Below are positions 21,090 through 32,967 of a DNA stretch of 64,000 nucleotides, in pieces. Below the pieces are notes generated by a model. The model was given only the letters and a program-made list of their open reading frames with translations, was not told the origin of the DNA and did not search any database. The first letter of the stretch is position 1; every line of letters starts with the position of its first letter. Both the position numbers and the translations under genes were made by a program. Origin of the DNA: Babylonia areolata. Lineage: Eukaryota > Mollusca > Gastropoda > Neogastropoda > Buccinidae. The stretch lies in NCBI RefSeq assembly GCF_041734735.1, contig NC_134887.1, forward strand, positions 40,438,878 to 40,502,877. The letters are read 5' to 3'.

Positions 21090-23304
21090 GCATGTAACTG
21101 CTGTCAGTCCCCACTATTTGGCCGGACCGGCTATAATTTGATCTTTGTGGAAGATGTCTTGCCCAAGTTACTGCATCCCCACTCTCTCGGCCTACGGAGG
21201 GTTTTAGGACAGTCTGCGTTGGGGTGATTCCCAAACTGAGGGACTGACAACTAGCCCCCAAGGCTGCAGCACTAGGAGCCAGTTTTGTCTTTTGTGAAGG
21301 ACCATCAGTGACTCTCAAACTAGGCCCTGAGGCAAAATTGCACTGGCTCTTAGTGCTGTAGCCTTTGGGGCTCAGTAGTTGGCCTTTGGGAACCATCCCA
21401 ACGCTGACGGACTGTCAGTCCTAAAACTCTTTTGGACCGTCGAGACCGGCTGAGAGTGGGAACGTAACTTGGGCAAGACACTGTCAGGTCTTGACGACCT
21501 GGAGTGGCAGGCAGTAAATAATAAAATTAAAGACTGGCTCCCACGAACAATCACACCAACAAAATAAACACTTGTGACGAAGAACTTTTACCACATTCGC
21601 CAGCTACAGACACAAAATAACACAATATAACACTAAATAGCAATTTAACCTTTTATTTCCCTTCATACAACACATGCACAGCCCACTTAATCACACACTC
21701 AACACTCAGCCTTCTCGTTCGCTTCTGGGGGGACGTAATGGTAACTTCAGCACACTCCACACTAAACCCACAATCTTTCCACGCAATCCTGCGAGCAACA
21801 ATCTCAATGCCTGGTCGATAACCTCTCAACCACCACATACATAGGTCACCAATCAAAGAACATTCACAAACCAGCGTGCAAAGGTAAAAGTACAACAAGA
21901 GCAAAAGACATTCCTAGGGTCTCTTATGATCGGTACGAATCACCACCTGGAGTTCCCGACAACCTCAAGGCCCGTTCAGGCCTTGTTATTTAACACAGTA
22001 CTTACGAAGAACTCTCTGACGTCATGAACTCCTCAACCGCATTAGAACACAGCACGATGCCTACGACTCAGCAAAGCATCCACGATGCACCACCGAAGCA
22101 GTCACCACAAGGCCTCTAGGTGCACACCTAGTAAATAACTAGAACGCTACACCGAAGACGCTGACCATCCACCAAAAATTCCTAATGAGGAATTCCTCAT
22201 TGTGCACTACACCACACACGCTGTTATCTCACGTCTCTGTTATGACTTGACACACGCACTACACAAACGATGCCTCCACATCTTCAGCAGCAACAAATCA
22301 ACGCGCGACGGCCACCACCTTTTCCCTCCTCTCATCGAAGAGCACGCTCGCGCTGGGACACTTCACCACGAGCGTTCCGGGCTCCTGCCTCGTCGACCTC
22401 AGGGTGAAGTCCGAAGTCCGCCTCCTCCGGTAACCGCAGCTCCCCCACACGTGGATAACCAACGTTCCACTCTCTCTCTGTCCGAGAACCTTCACTCAGC
22501 TTCCCCTACCACACGTCGGACCACTCACACAGGGAGAATGTACAGGGGTGGGATAGACGGTAAAACAAAATATGATTAGGCAAATCCAGCCAGAAGAAAA
22601 GGTTATGGGGCTATGTACAGGAACGGAGATGCACAATGGGAATTTCACGTATCCAACGTCCTCCGACGCCAGCTGGCCACGCTTTCCCAGGACGACGAAC
22701 ACAAAAGGGAACTGGCTCACACCCCGTACTTCACAGTCACTGGTGACAAAGGAATAACATCGTTCTTCGCCGCACAGCAACGTTGTACTAGTAACGCAAG
22801 ATGTAGCTCACCCACAGCAATGCGTAGTACCCTAGTCCCAAAACAAACAACACAATCCTTCGGCACACTTCTAACAAGTGCTTCAGGCACAAGGAAAACA
22901 AGGAATAGTCCATCACCTCTGGACTGAAGTCCCTAGCCCACAGTACCACCATGCACTAAGTCACATCCTAAACACATGGAGCAAAATACACCTGCCTTCC
23001 GCAGGGAGCACACACATAGGTACTCCCCACGTAGAACTCTAAGATATTGTCCCAGACAACGAAAACCTATTCTGATTGGTTAAAATATACTACAGCTGAT
23101 TGGTTGACCGTTCATCCACCTTACATTCTGATTGGTTATACACAAGTCTATTTACAGATCTAGACTCTTGCACTCGCTGCCCAACTTGGCAACAACCACA
23201 CTAGCATTTGGCGCTTAGCGCTGTCTCAGTCCTGACAGACACTCTCCACTAAAATGATTAAATTCTAGCCCAGATAGTCCGGGGATAGTAGCTGCCTACT
23301 CTGC
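21090..23304. mobile_element. Foldback (long inverted repeat) element, interrupted
   Basis: The left arm, about 21090-21290, and the right arm, about 21330-21481 continuing at 23238-23304, are reverse complements with roughly 80-85% identity by eye. Paired landmarks are GTCTTGCCCAAGTTAC with its complement GTAACTTGGGCAAGAC, and CAGCACTAGGAGCCAG with CTGGCTCTTAGTGCTG. The right arm continues only on the far side of a 1.75 kb insertion, and together the two parts restore the outer 60 bp of pairing. Uninterrupted it would be about 450 bp. There is no coding frame, so it is a non-autonomous foldback or MITE-like DNA element. Confidence 0.75.
21482..23237. mobile_element. 1,756-bp TG...CA element with 5-bp target duplication, probable solo LTR
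   Basis: Begins TGTCAGG and ends CCTGACA, and is flanked on both sides by GACAC (21477-21481 and 23238-23242). TG...CA ends with a 5-bp target duplication are the classic mark of an LTR element. The foldback arm it interrupts resumes immediately after, which fixes both boundaries. It has no convincing coding frame. Three inverted CCAAT boxes (ATTGGTT) lie at 23070-23140, near the end that would be the LTR start on the minus strand. The perfect target duplication suggests a fairly young insertion. A non-LTR explanation is a TIR transposon with short ends. It is treated as a fossil. Confidence 0.65.
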
Positions 23305-23361
<57 letters not shown>

Positions 23362-23365
23362 ACGG
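23305..23365. repeat. Compound (TA)n(TG)n microsatellite
   Basis: TA repeats at about 23305-23324 followed by TG repeats to 23360, then GA runs from 23385 to about 23430. Confidence 0.9.
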
Positions 23366-24073
23366 TGTGTGTGACGTGTGTGTGTGAGAGAGAGACTGGA
23401 GAGAGAGAGAGACTAGAGAGAGAGAGAGAAGACAAGAGAAGACACGACAAGACAAACTTGTTCTTTATTTTCGACGGAGGACAATTGATAAGCACTGGTG
23501 CCGCACTTTTCAAGTTTAACATCCAGCCTCCGCCCTGAAACAGGGTCTACACTGACTACACAACGCCACATCAGTGTAAGTCATAGCATGCACTACACCG
23601 AAATACCGACTACGTAAAATCACGGCATAACATGCGTACACAATACTACATAAAGGCACAAGCAGAGAGACAGAGAGAGCGGAGAGAGCACAGAGAGAGA
23701 GAGAGAGACAAAGTTTGGCTTACAAAGCCTTTTCTTCGACGACTTGCATTCTTGATGCCGGTTTACTGGGCCTACAACATGATACTGACACACACTTAAC
23801 AATAATTAGGGATTACAACCACGGAAGGATATAAGCCAATTTTACGTTCGTGGCATAGTTGTTTGGAAACAAGATTTTTGGACATAACATTTAACAGAGA
23901 CGGAAGGAGACAGACAGACAGGCAGAGCCATAAATACAGAGAGAGACAGAGATGGGAGAAGTTGTGTGTGTTTATTTTATTTTATTTTTTATTATTATAT
24001 TTTTTTAAGCAGATCAAATATTGATTGGAATATTTTTTCGGTATACACCGGCTCTACAGAACATAACATGTAC
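23366..24073. other. Upstream flank of the eIF4H-like gene
   Basis: GA-rich tracts (23385-23430 and 23650-23710), then otherwise unremarkable DNA. A T/A-rich stretch at 23970-24010 precedes the probable promoter. There are no other coding signals. Confidence 0.5.
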
Positions 24074-24081
24074 GCATGCGC
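24074..24081 (+). promoter_or_regulatory. NRF1-like palindrome in the eIF4H promoter/5' UTR
   Basis: GCATGCGC, part of ACGCATGCGCGATTG, lies 28 bases before the start codon. Such GC palindromes are typical of TATA-less housekeeping promoters bound by NRF1. The assignment is by motif only, and the transcription start is not visible. Confidence 0.45.
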
Positions 24082-24108
24082 GATTGACCGGAATACCTGC
24101 TTTTCAAC

Positions 24109-24173
24109 ATGGCAGATTATGACAACCGAGGGTATGGAAGGGAACGTTATTCATATGGGGGTAGTTTTGATGG
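24109..24173 (+). CDS. EIF4H: eIF4H-like exon 1
   Basis: Encodes the N-terminus, starting MADYDNRGYGRERYSYGG. The donor at 24174 (GG|GTATGG) leaves two bases of a codon, which matches exon 2. A second donor with the same GG|GTATGG context lies at 24132, also in phase 2, and would shorten the exon by 42 nt. Confidence 0.8.
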
Positions 24174-27100
24174 GTATGGTCATGATTTATTTTGCATGCA
24201 GACTATTGTGTTTGAGCATACAAGTAGATGCTTTATATGGATCTCCGTTATTATCCTGATCGAATGTCCTGTGCGCATTCATGTTGTTTTGTGCTGATCA
24301 GCATCGCTTTGGAAGCGTCGGAGTCTCAGAGTCTGACCATGTTTTTCCAGTTGATTGTGAAGGATTTATCACTCTAATTTCTGTCTTTATATTTGTTTTC
24401 ACTTCTGCATGTGCATTTTTCAACATCACCATAATGCATTTTATTATTTTGTGTGGAGCGCCTATGCATTTCCCCCCTTTTTTTTCATTCTCGGCTGCAA
24501 CAATTCGTCCATTCATTGATTCAGTGATTGCAGTGCTGTCATGGCAATCTATCAACTACTGACATTTTGACGATTTGTCGATTGAACTCTGACAAGCCTG
24601 AGATACACAATGTATAGGGATCGGACATCAGACGCAAATGCCCCATTCATGTGATCTGAAGGCGATCAAACGTCTTGTTATTTATACGTCGTAATTTAAG
24701 TGGGTCATTCAGCAGACATATCACTGTTTGTTTCCCTTGAATTCATAAAAATCGTCTGCTATCACAGTGTCAGTACTAGAAAATCGAATGTGGTCAACAC
24801 AGACCCACACTGAGTTATCAGCAATGAAATGATAATTATAATTCAAACAACAACATAGCAACAGCATCAGCAACAAAACAACAACAACAATAAAAATGAT
24901 GATGGTAATGATAATAATAACAATACCAATAATAGTTATAATGATAAAAATATTTTTTTAAGAAAATGATGATGATAATAATAATAATAATACTAGTTAT
25001 AATATTTTTTTTTTTAGAAAATGATGATGATTGTAGTAACAGTAATAATACTAATTGTCAGGACAATTCACTATATGACCAATTAACGTTGACTAGACGG
25101 TGCACCGCCATAGGTGACTTTTGTCAACATTGAGGGGTCAGGTTGAAAGACCATTTTTTCATATTCTAACAAAGCTCAACAGCTGCAACCAGTTTCCTGC
25201 CAATAGAACAATGGTTAATCGTTGGCATTGCCCCTTGACCAAGACTGTAGTGAACAAGCCCATTGTGTTGTTTTGGCATGAACCGAAGCCTGTGACTCTG
25301 ATCAGAGCATCATTTCTAAAAACATATTTGGTTCTGGGGAGTGTTTTTCACACTGAAACTTGGTGGTGAAAGAGTTCGTTTGTTCGTTCTTTAGTTTAAC
25401 GTCTTTTCACTGTAAGTGATATCAGACGAGGGAAGAAAAAAATCGAGGGGGGGACGGGATTACTGTGTACGTATACGAGTAAGTGAAAGTGTGTGTGTGT
25501 GTGAAAATTATTGATTTAAGTTTTATTTAAAAAATAAACAAAAAATCATAACAATATAACATATTTCTAATGAAAAACTAACAACTATAACAGCGAACCA
25601 ACTGGACTATTTAACAAGGAGTTGAAAAAGTCATACATTAGCAATGGACTGCTGAAGATCGTCATCACTGAAGATGATTTCAGTTCAGGGATTTGAGACT
25701 TTAACATATCGCAAGTTGGTATATGATCGGTTGTTATGTGAGCACCACAGATGCAAGAAACATTACTGACATATTTTGTCCTAAACAATTCATTTTCCAT
25801 CTGCAGATTAGAGAAATGATTTGCCTCTTATGAAAATCATTATGATAATGTTTTCCCATGAAACCATACATTTTCTGTATGTTCTTATATAACTCCGAGT
25901 TACCAGTGGTGAAAGAGTTAAGTGTGACTATGTGCTTAATTTGTGAACAGTAAAGCACTGTGGTTTACAACTGATTTTTTGTTTGTTTGTTTGTTTTGTC
26001 ATTTTTTGGCGGGGTGGGGGTAGTCAGGGGTGAGGGAGTCTAATTTTTTGTGTGTATTCGTTGTTTGACAAAGGCGTTGCTTTTCAATAAACATTTTGAA
26101 TGCCAGAGTGTTTTGACTTTACAGGTCCATATTGGCATTGACACCTGTTGCCTTCTGGATCAAAAAAACAGTGGAAGAAAAATAGTACAAAAATGTCACT
26201 TAGTAGTCCGTATCTTCCACAGTTTTTTTCTGCTTGTGGTGGGTCCTTGTGTGTGTGTTTCTGTGTGTGTGTATGTTGTGTAAACTTTACCATGTTGTTG
26301 CTGTTTTTTAAGAGTTCACGGGAACCTGTTAACTTTATAACAGTGTACCTTTCACATATGCCAAACACATTACTATGATTTAAAGGAGAAAAAAAGCATG
26401 AAACAATGATGAAAGTTTCTTTTCAACTGAAATTGCATGATATATAATGAACGTAGCAATTATTACTACCATGCACTAGTCCTGACTTTGATGTTCATCA
26501 GACAGTTGCTACCATGATTTCAGTGGGAGGGAAATAATACTAACACTAGTTCTGAACTTTTTTTTCTTTATAAGACTGCATTATTACTAGGTGGTGTCAG
26601 TTAATCATTTAGAGTTTTTATTTGTGATGAACTGGTACTGTATCAATGTGAAATAATGATTGAAGTTTCTTTTCAACTGAAATTTCATATCATGAGTGGA
26701 GCAATTTATACAGTTCTTGATGCATTAGTTCTATATATTTGCCTTTGTGGTTTTATAGTGGGTTTTTTTTTTCAGAATTTAAAAACAAAATGAAAACAAT
26801 CACATGAACACTGATAACAGCTTTGGCGGCAAAAAAATTACTAGCTGTACATGCATGTGAACACAGAACTCTGAGGCAAGATTAAGGAGAGTAGCAGTGA
26901 GGCCTTATGAAGTTATTCTTGCATTTCTTTGAGTGTCAGACAGTGTGAACATGTCTTAAGTCAAGGTCTGACGTCTTGGTTTTCTGGGGCTTGTTAGTCT
27001 TGTTCCCTGTCTGTCGTCTTGTTTGTACTTTGTCTAACTGACTGCTTATGCCCACTATTAATTCTTGTTTGGGCTTTAACTTTGGGCATATTGTGGGGGA

Positions 27101-27851
27101 ACACATGATTAGATTGTTGAGGAGCTCCATTGCCACTCATGTGTCTCTGCAGCTGGGTTTGAGTAATTGTGAGTGTGCTGGTTCATGTCACTTTGATTTC
27201 TGGGCTTTTTATGGTGTTGGTGTAATTCAGTCTGCTGCAGTGGAGTTTGGTGATTTGGTGATGCTTTCCTTTGCATTGTACCAGTGGGCTTCAGTCTGTG
27301 GTGTATTTGTGTGTATGTGTGTGTATGCAGGCCATATGTTGTGTGTGCACGTGCTTAGTCAGTATACTGGAATTTGTGTTCTTGTTTTGATTTGCATGTG
27401 TTTGATTTGTTGTTTTTTGTGTGTGTTTGTTTTGATTGATTTTCTGCACAACGTTGACAATAGCAACTATGAAAACATGATAGGAAATGAAAGTGATGTT
27501 GTTGATCATTTGAAGTGATTCTGGTAATCCTGATGATGATTGCGTGCTCTAACTCTATGGAACATCAACAAGAGGGGGCGGGGGCATGTCAGAAGTGGGT
27601 ATAGAAAAAGCCCAGTATTTTAGCTTGAAACCTTCATTTTGGGGTTTTCATCTACTATGAAACACTCTAGATGAAAGCTTCAAGCCAAAATATTGTTTAC
27701 AGTGAGTTTTTGGTTTTTAATATTAATAATAATAATAATAATGGATACTTATATAGCACACTATCGAGAAATCTGCTCTAGGTGCTTTACAAAAACGCTT
27801 TTGTTAACATAAAACATTATATCTATGTTACATACCTACACCAAAATGTGA

Positions 27852-27907
<56 letters not shown>

Positions 27908-30900
27908 CATACATACATTTTAACATACATGTGTATCTAACAGCTACCCTAACACATATGCACACATAGGCAGGCACAAATAATATTGTATGATAGTGTT
28001 TGTGGGTGTGTGGGTGGGAAGGTGTGTGTGTGTGTGGAGGGGAGTATGTGAGTGCTTATGTGTTGTGTTTATGTTTAAAACAACATGATAGCGCAGGAAA
28101 CAAGATAATTGCACTTGGTTGTTGTGGCTGATACATTTGCTAACATTTTGGCAATATTTCCATCCGAAATATAAACAAACTTGAAATTTTGATTCTTCTT
28201 TTTCTTTTTCTTTTTTTTCATTTTTTTTTCACAAAATATGAGTGCTTTCTTTTTCTAAAAATCTGAGTTATCTTCCCCTGATTGGGAATTAATCTCATCC
28301 TGTCAATATTGAAGTTTTGATAACTATATTCTCTATTCATTTTCCTTCAAGAAAATATATACTTTTACATGCTTTCAAGCATGATTTTATTTTTATTTTT
28401 TTTAATTTATATATCTATTTATTTATTTTTTTTAGAGGTTGGTGATTAATTTACAAAAATCACTGATAGTTTCATGAGTTAAAGGGTTAAAATGACATCA
28501 CAATATATTTTAAGATAAAATTAAAAAGGCATTTGTCTGATCTTCAGTTTTGTCATATTGACTAATTGAGTCTTGGCTACATCTGTATAACCACAGATTA
28601 TTTTATTTTATTTATTTTATTATTCTTATTTTTTCAAACAGTTGTTTTGAATTTGACTTGAGAAAACATGATTAACAACTAAAAAAAAGTCTGTACAAGC
28701 TGTTGAAGCTCCAAGGTGAGATCAGTACTTGGTGAGAACAAGTGCAACAAACTGCATTATTAATATTAGTAGTAGTAGTTGTTGTTGTAGTAGCAGTAGT
28801 AGTATTGGTAGTAGTATAATTCCTTGTTTTATTTTTTAAACTGCATTGTTGTTACTTGTAGTGGTTTAGTAGTTGGAGCAGTTGTAGTAGTTTTTGTAAT
28901 ATTAATTTTGTTACTAGTAATGTAGTATCTTAGTATCATTATTTTGTCTTATATCGTTTAAGTGAAAAGACGTTAAACTAAAGAACGAATGAATCATTAT
29001 TAAATTCAATTTTATTATTTCTCATTATAATGCTAATTGTCACATCCATTATTATACATGATGATGATCATTGGTAACATGGATTATCATTATATAATTA
29101 TTAAATTTTGCTGTTGTTTGTTTTAAAGACGAGCAGTCACATGTTTAACAACAATGATTGATTTAAAAAAAAAAAAAAAAATGAGCGCATGCACATGTAT
29201 ACACATCATATTAACAAGCCCATACAAGCTTTTATTTCAAGAATTTTAATGCCTTCTTTTCACCCATTTTGGCGATATGGAAGATTACAAATAAATACAT
29301 GGGAACAGCAACAGTGGTATGTGGCTCATAAAAAGAACAACAGAAGAAACAAACAAACAGCAAAATCCTACCTGTCCACCTCACAGTTTTACTGATATAA
29401 ATTATGCAAGCTCGAGCTGATGTTGTTTTTTTTTCTCCCTTCCGTGCACCTTGATTGACTGAGTGAAAAATGTTTCTTTTGAAAATTGGAACTATAAGCC
29501 GGTGATCACACTGTGTTTTGCTATTGGACATTGATTTGTAGAATTATACATAGTCAGTGATAATTCATCGTCAATGTAAAAGTGATAAGGCATTTCACAG
29601 TGCGCTGTTTCCTATGCTCAGGCAACAACAACAACAACAACAACAAAAATGCATACACATTGTCACTGACACATACAGTCCTCCTTCTTACTTCCTCAGA
29701 GACTACGACGACAGAGGATACAGATCGTACAACGACGGAGGAAGACGAGGAAGTGGCTACGGAGGAGGAGGTGGTGGCTATGGCGGAGGTGGTGGAGGCG
29801 GGGGTGCGTACGGGGGTGGAAACCGAGCTGGTGGCGGGGGTGGTGGTGGTGGCGGAAGCCGAGGAGGAGGAGGGGGCAGGTCTGTGCCGTCCGACGGCCC
29901 ATACACAGTCTACGTGGGCAACCTCCCCCAGGGTCTGGTCCAGGGAGACTTGGAGCTCATCTTCAAAGACCTCAAGGTGAGAACAAGATGATCTCTTTTT
30001 TCTGTGATGACAGGAAAGGAATATTTTGAGGTGAGAACTAAACAGTCTCTTTCTCTGGAAGGGAAAGGAATATTTTGAGGTGAGAACTAAACAGTCTCTT
30101 TCTCTGGAAGGAAAGGAATATTTTGAGGTGAGAACTAAGCAATCTCTTTCTCAGGAAGGAAAGGAATATTTTGAGGTGAGAACTAAGCAATCTCTTTCTC
30201 AGGAAGGGAAAGGAATATTTTGAGGTGAGAACTAAGCAATCTCTTTCTCTGGAAGGGAAAGGAATATTTTGAGGTGAGAACTAAGCAATCTCTTTCTCAG
30301 GAAGGAAAGGAATATTTTGAGGTGAGAACTAAGCAATCTCTTTCTCAGGAAGGAAAGGAATATTTTGAGGTGAGAACTAAGCAATCTCTTTCTCAGGAAG
30401 GGAAAGGAATATTGAGCCCTCTGAATGACAGATTGAGTGGTGGTTTGGGTGCTAGTCTTTTGGATGAGATGATGAAGCAAGGTCATGTATGCATGATGCG
30501 TCAGGAATAACCCATGGCAACAAAAGCATTGTCCCTCACAGAATTCTGTAGAAAAATGCATTTTGATTGTGAAACATACACACTTGCAGACAGAAAGAGT
30601 TATCAAGAATAAAAGAAAAGAAAAAAGGAAGTGGTGCTGCATTGTGGGTGTGTGCTCAACCTGGAGAGCACAGCCCGAATCAGACACAGAGAAATCAGTT
30701 GTGACAAAAAGGATGACACAGTATAATTCAAGACAATACAGTTACTTTTTTTTCGTAGGCAAAGGAATGCTGACCACTGAGCCATCTCACAGCAAACTGG
30801 TTAATTTCTTTCTCTGAAGGAAAGGAAAATTTATTCCTCTCACAACAAAATAAATGATTTCTGTATCAGGAGGAAAAGAACATCTAGCCACCTCTCAAGA

Positions 30901-32913
30901 AAATAGAATTTAATTACACATATTTAACCGTGACCCATCTAGTGCAGACTCCGGCAGGGGTCTGACATTCCTGCCTGTGCAAACTACTATCCGCCTATGC
31001 GGAGAAAACGAAACTACGGCCGATAACCTCCTGGAAGTAGGTAACCTCCTCTTTCCGGCAGCCATTATGACTCCTGTTCCTGTGCTTTCCATACGGCTAA
31101 GTTTTTTGTATTTTCTGTCTGTCTGTGGATTCTCTGGCGTTCTTTTTTTTGGTCAAATTTTGTCTCGAACCAGGTCACATAATTATATGGTTCAATTGGG
31201 ATATCAGGCTAAATAGAAATCTGTTTGATCCCCCCTCCACTTGACATGCTTGGGGTGAGTCTGTCAAAGTTACTGCTGTCAGTAGGGCACTTAGTAGGTG
31301 GTGTCCTGTGTACGTAAAACAGTAACTATTGAACACCACCAAAGTGGCTCAGCAACACTGCATGGTCTCCATTGGTGTGTGGCCTTCTGGTGACCCAACA
31401 TCGGTAGTTACCTGTGGACTGCCAACAGTAGGACTTTAACAGACAAATCTGGATGTGGCTGTGCATAGAGGGGGGGTGGGGGGGGGGACTCAGAATAATT
31501 GATGGGGAGTAAAATGCTGCAGATGATGGGGCAGCAGTAAAAGAAGAAAGAAAAGAAAAGAAAGATCTTTCTTTCCTCTGGATGATTCAGTCATCTGATG
31601 ACAAACAATCACAGATCCATAGGCACCGAAAGGTCATTGCTTACCGTATGCCTTCAGAAATAGAAAAGAGAAGACTGCATTGAGGTATTGCTTGCCCATT
31701 CAGATTATTGTTTGACATGTGGAGCTCTGAAGGTCCACTGATCATGGTGTGCGCTCGGCAATGCTTCTCAATATAAAGTTGATGCGGATGGCTAGTATAT
31801 ACATGCGTGACTTTCACAGTTGCGTCACTAAACTTGTTATTTTACAGTTTGGAATATCTTTTCTTAAAATCTTTTTTTTTTTTTTTTTTTTTTTAAGTGT
31901 CCTTTTTTTTGTTGTTGCCAATACTTTAGCCTGAACATGGTTTTAACAAACAAACTGAAAACATGCCTTGAAACAGAACGGATGTTATTTTTATGCGCCT
32001 GTGAATTTTATTCCTTTCTTCTTTAGAGAGAGAGAGAAGAAAAAAAAAAGATCTTGGATTGACTTGTGGAGGGTTTTCTTTGCTTCCAGGTAAAAAACGT
32101 GCGTTTGGTGCGAGACAAAGAAACTGACAAGTTCAAAGGTAAGAGATGTAGAGTTTGTTTTCACTCTCAATACAGCTTGGGTGCTGCGTGTACATTTTAG
32201 CCTGTCTGTTTCTTTCTTTGTATTGATTAATTGAGAGCATTGATTTGAATGATTTTGTGAATTTGGAGGGAGTGGGGGTGTTGGGGGAGGGAAGAAAATG
32301 AAATGTGGACCGGTAATACTTGAAGTTCATTTGATCAAATGGGAAAGAAGACAAGAAGTCAGCTAATCTCTGGCAGTCTCTTCCGCTAAACTTCCATATT
32401 ACGAGCCATCTAAGCTCTGCAACAAGAAGGAAGAAAAAGAAAGAAAAATACTCTGATTCGTGTGATATATATATATTTTTCTTTTTTTTTTCTTTTTATA
32501 GATTAATCATCAGAGTGAACATTACATCATTTAAAAAAAACAAAAAACAAACATTTTTATTCAGTTTTTCCATTTTTACATTACAAAACATTCTCACATC
32601 AAAATATCTACACACACAAGAAAAAAAAACCGACAAAAAAAAGGAGAAAAAGAACCAACTAGGATATATCAAGATTATTAAATGAAAATAATAATAGAGT
32701 ACACTTTATTGATGAAAAGTACACACATGCACGCACGCACGCACACACACACACGCACACACACACACAGACACACACACACACACACACACACACTTTT
32801 TCACTCATATAATCATACTATATTCATACACACATAAACATATTCATAAACGCCGGAATTTGAAAAGCTTGATGAATTGGGGATTGCCATTTACGCTATT
32901 GATAAACACACAC

Positions 32914-32967
<54 letters not shown>

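Larger units (their letters stand above)
24174..29699 (+). other. eIF4H-like intron 1 (5.5 kb)
   Basis: Carries a LINE 3' fragment, a repeat D copy and a LINE tail, which are listed separately. Other parts are ATG/ATT trinucleotide runs (24890-25060), a diverged duplication (about 26398-26460 and 26648-26710 share AAGTTTCTTTTCAACTGAAA), T-rich DNA at 28200-28450 and GTA/GTT triplets at 28765-28815. The 156-codon frame at 27048-27518 is T/G-rich sequence without a domain. Confidence 0.6.

Noticed and set aside
22202-22579. 125-codon plus-strand frame inside the TG...CA element
   Set aside because: No resemblance to gag, pol, transposase or host proteins. Shorter frames overlap it on both strands. 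The element looks non-coding.
27048-27518. 156-codon frame in eIF4H intron 1
   Set aside because: Lies in T/G-rich intronic DNA where stop codons are rare. There is no recognisable domain.
30028-30413. Regularly spaced repeats as a CRISPR-like array
   Set aside because: Units are contiguous, with no unique spacers between repeats, and lie in a eukaryotic intron. It is a minisatellite.
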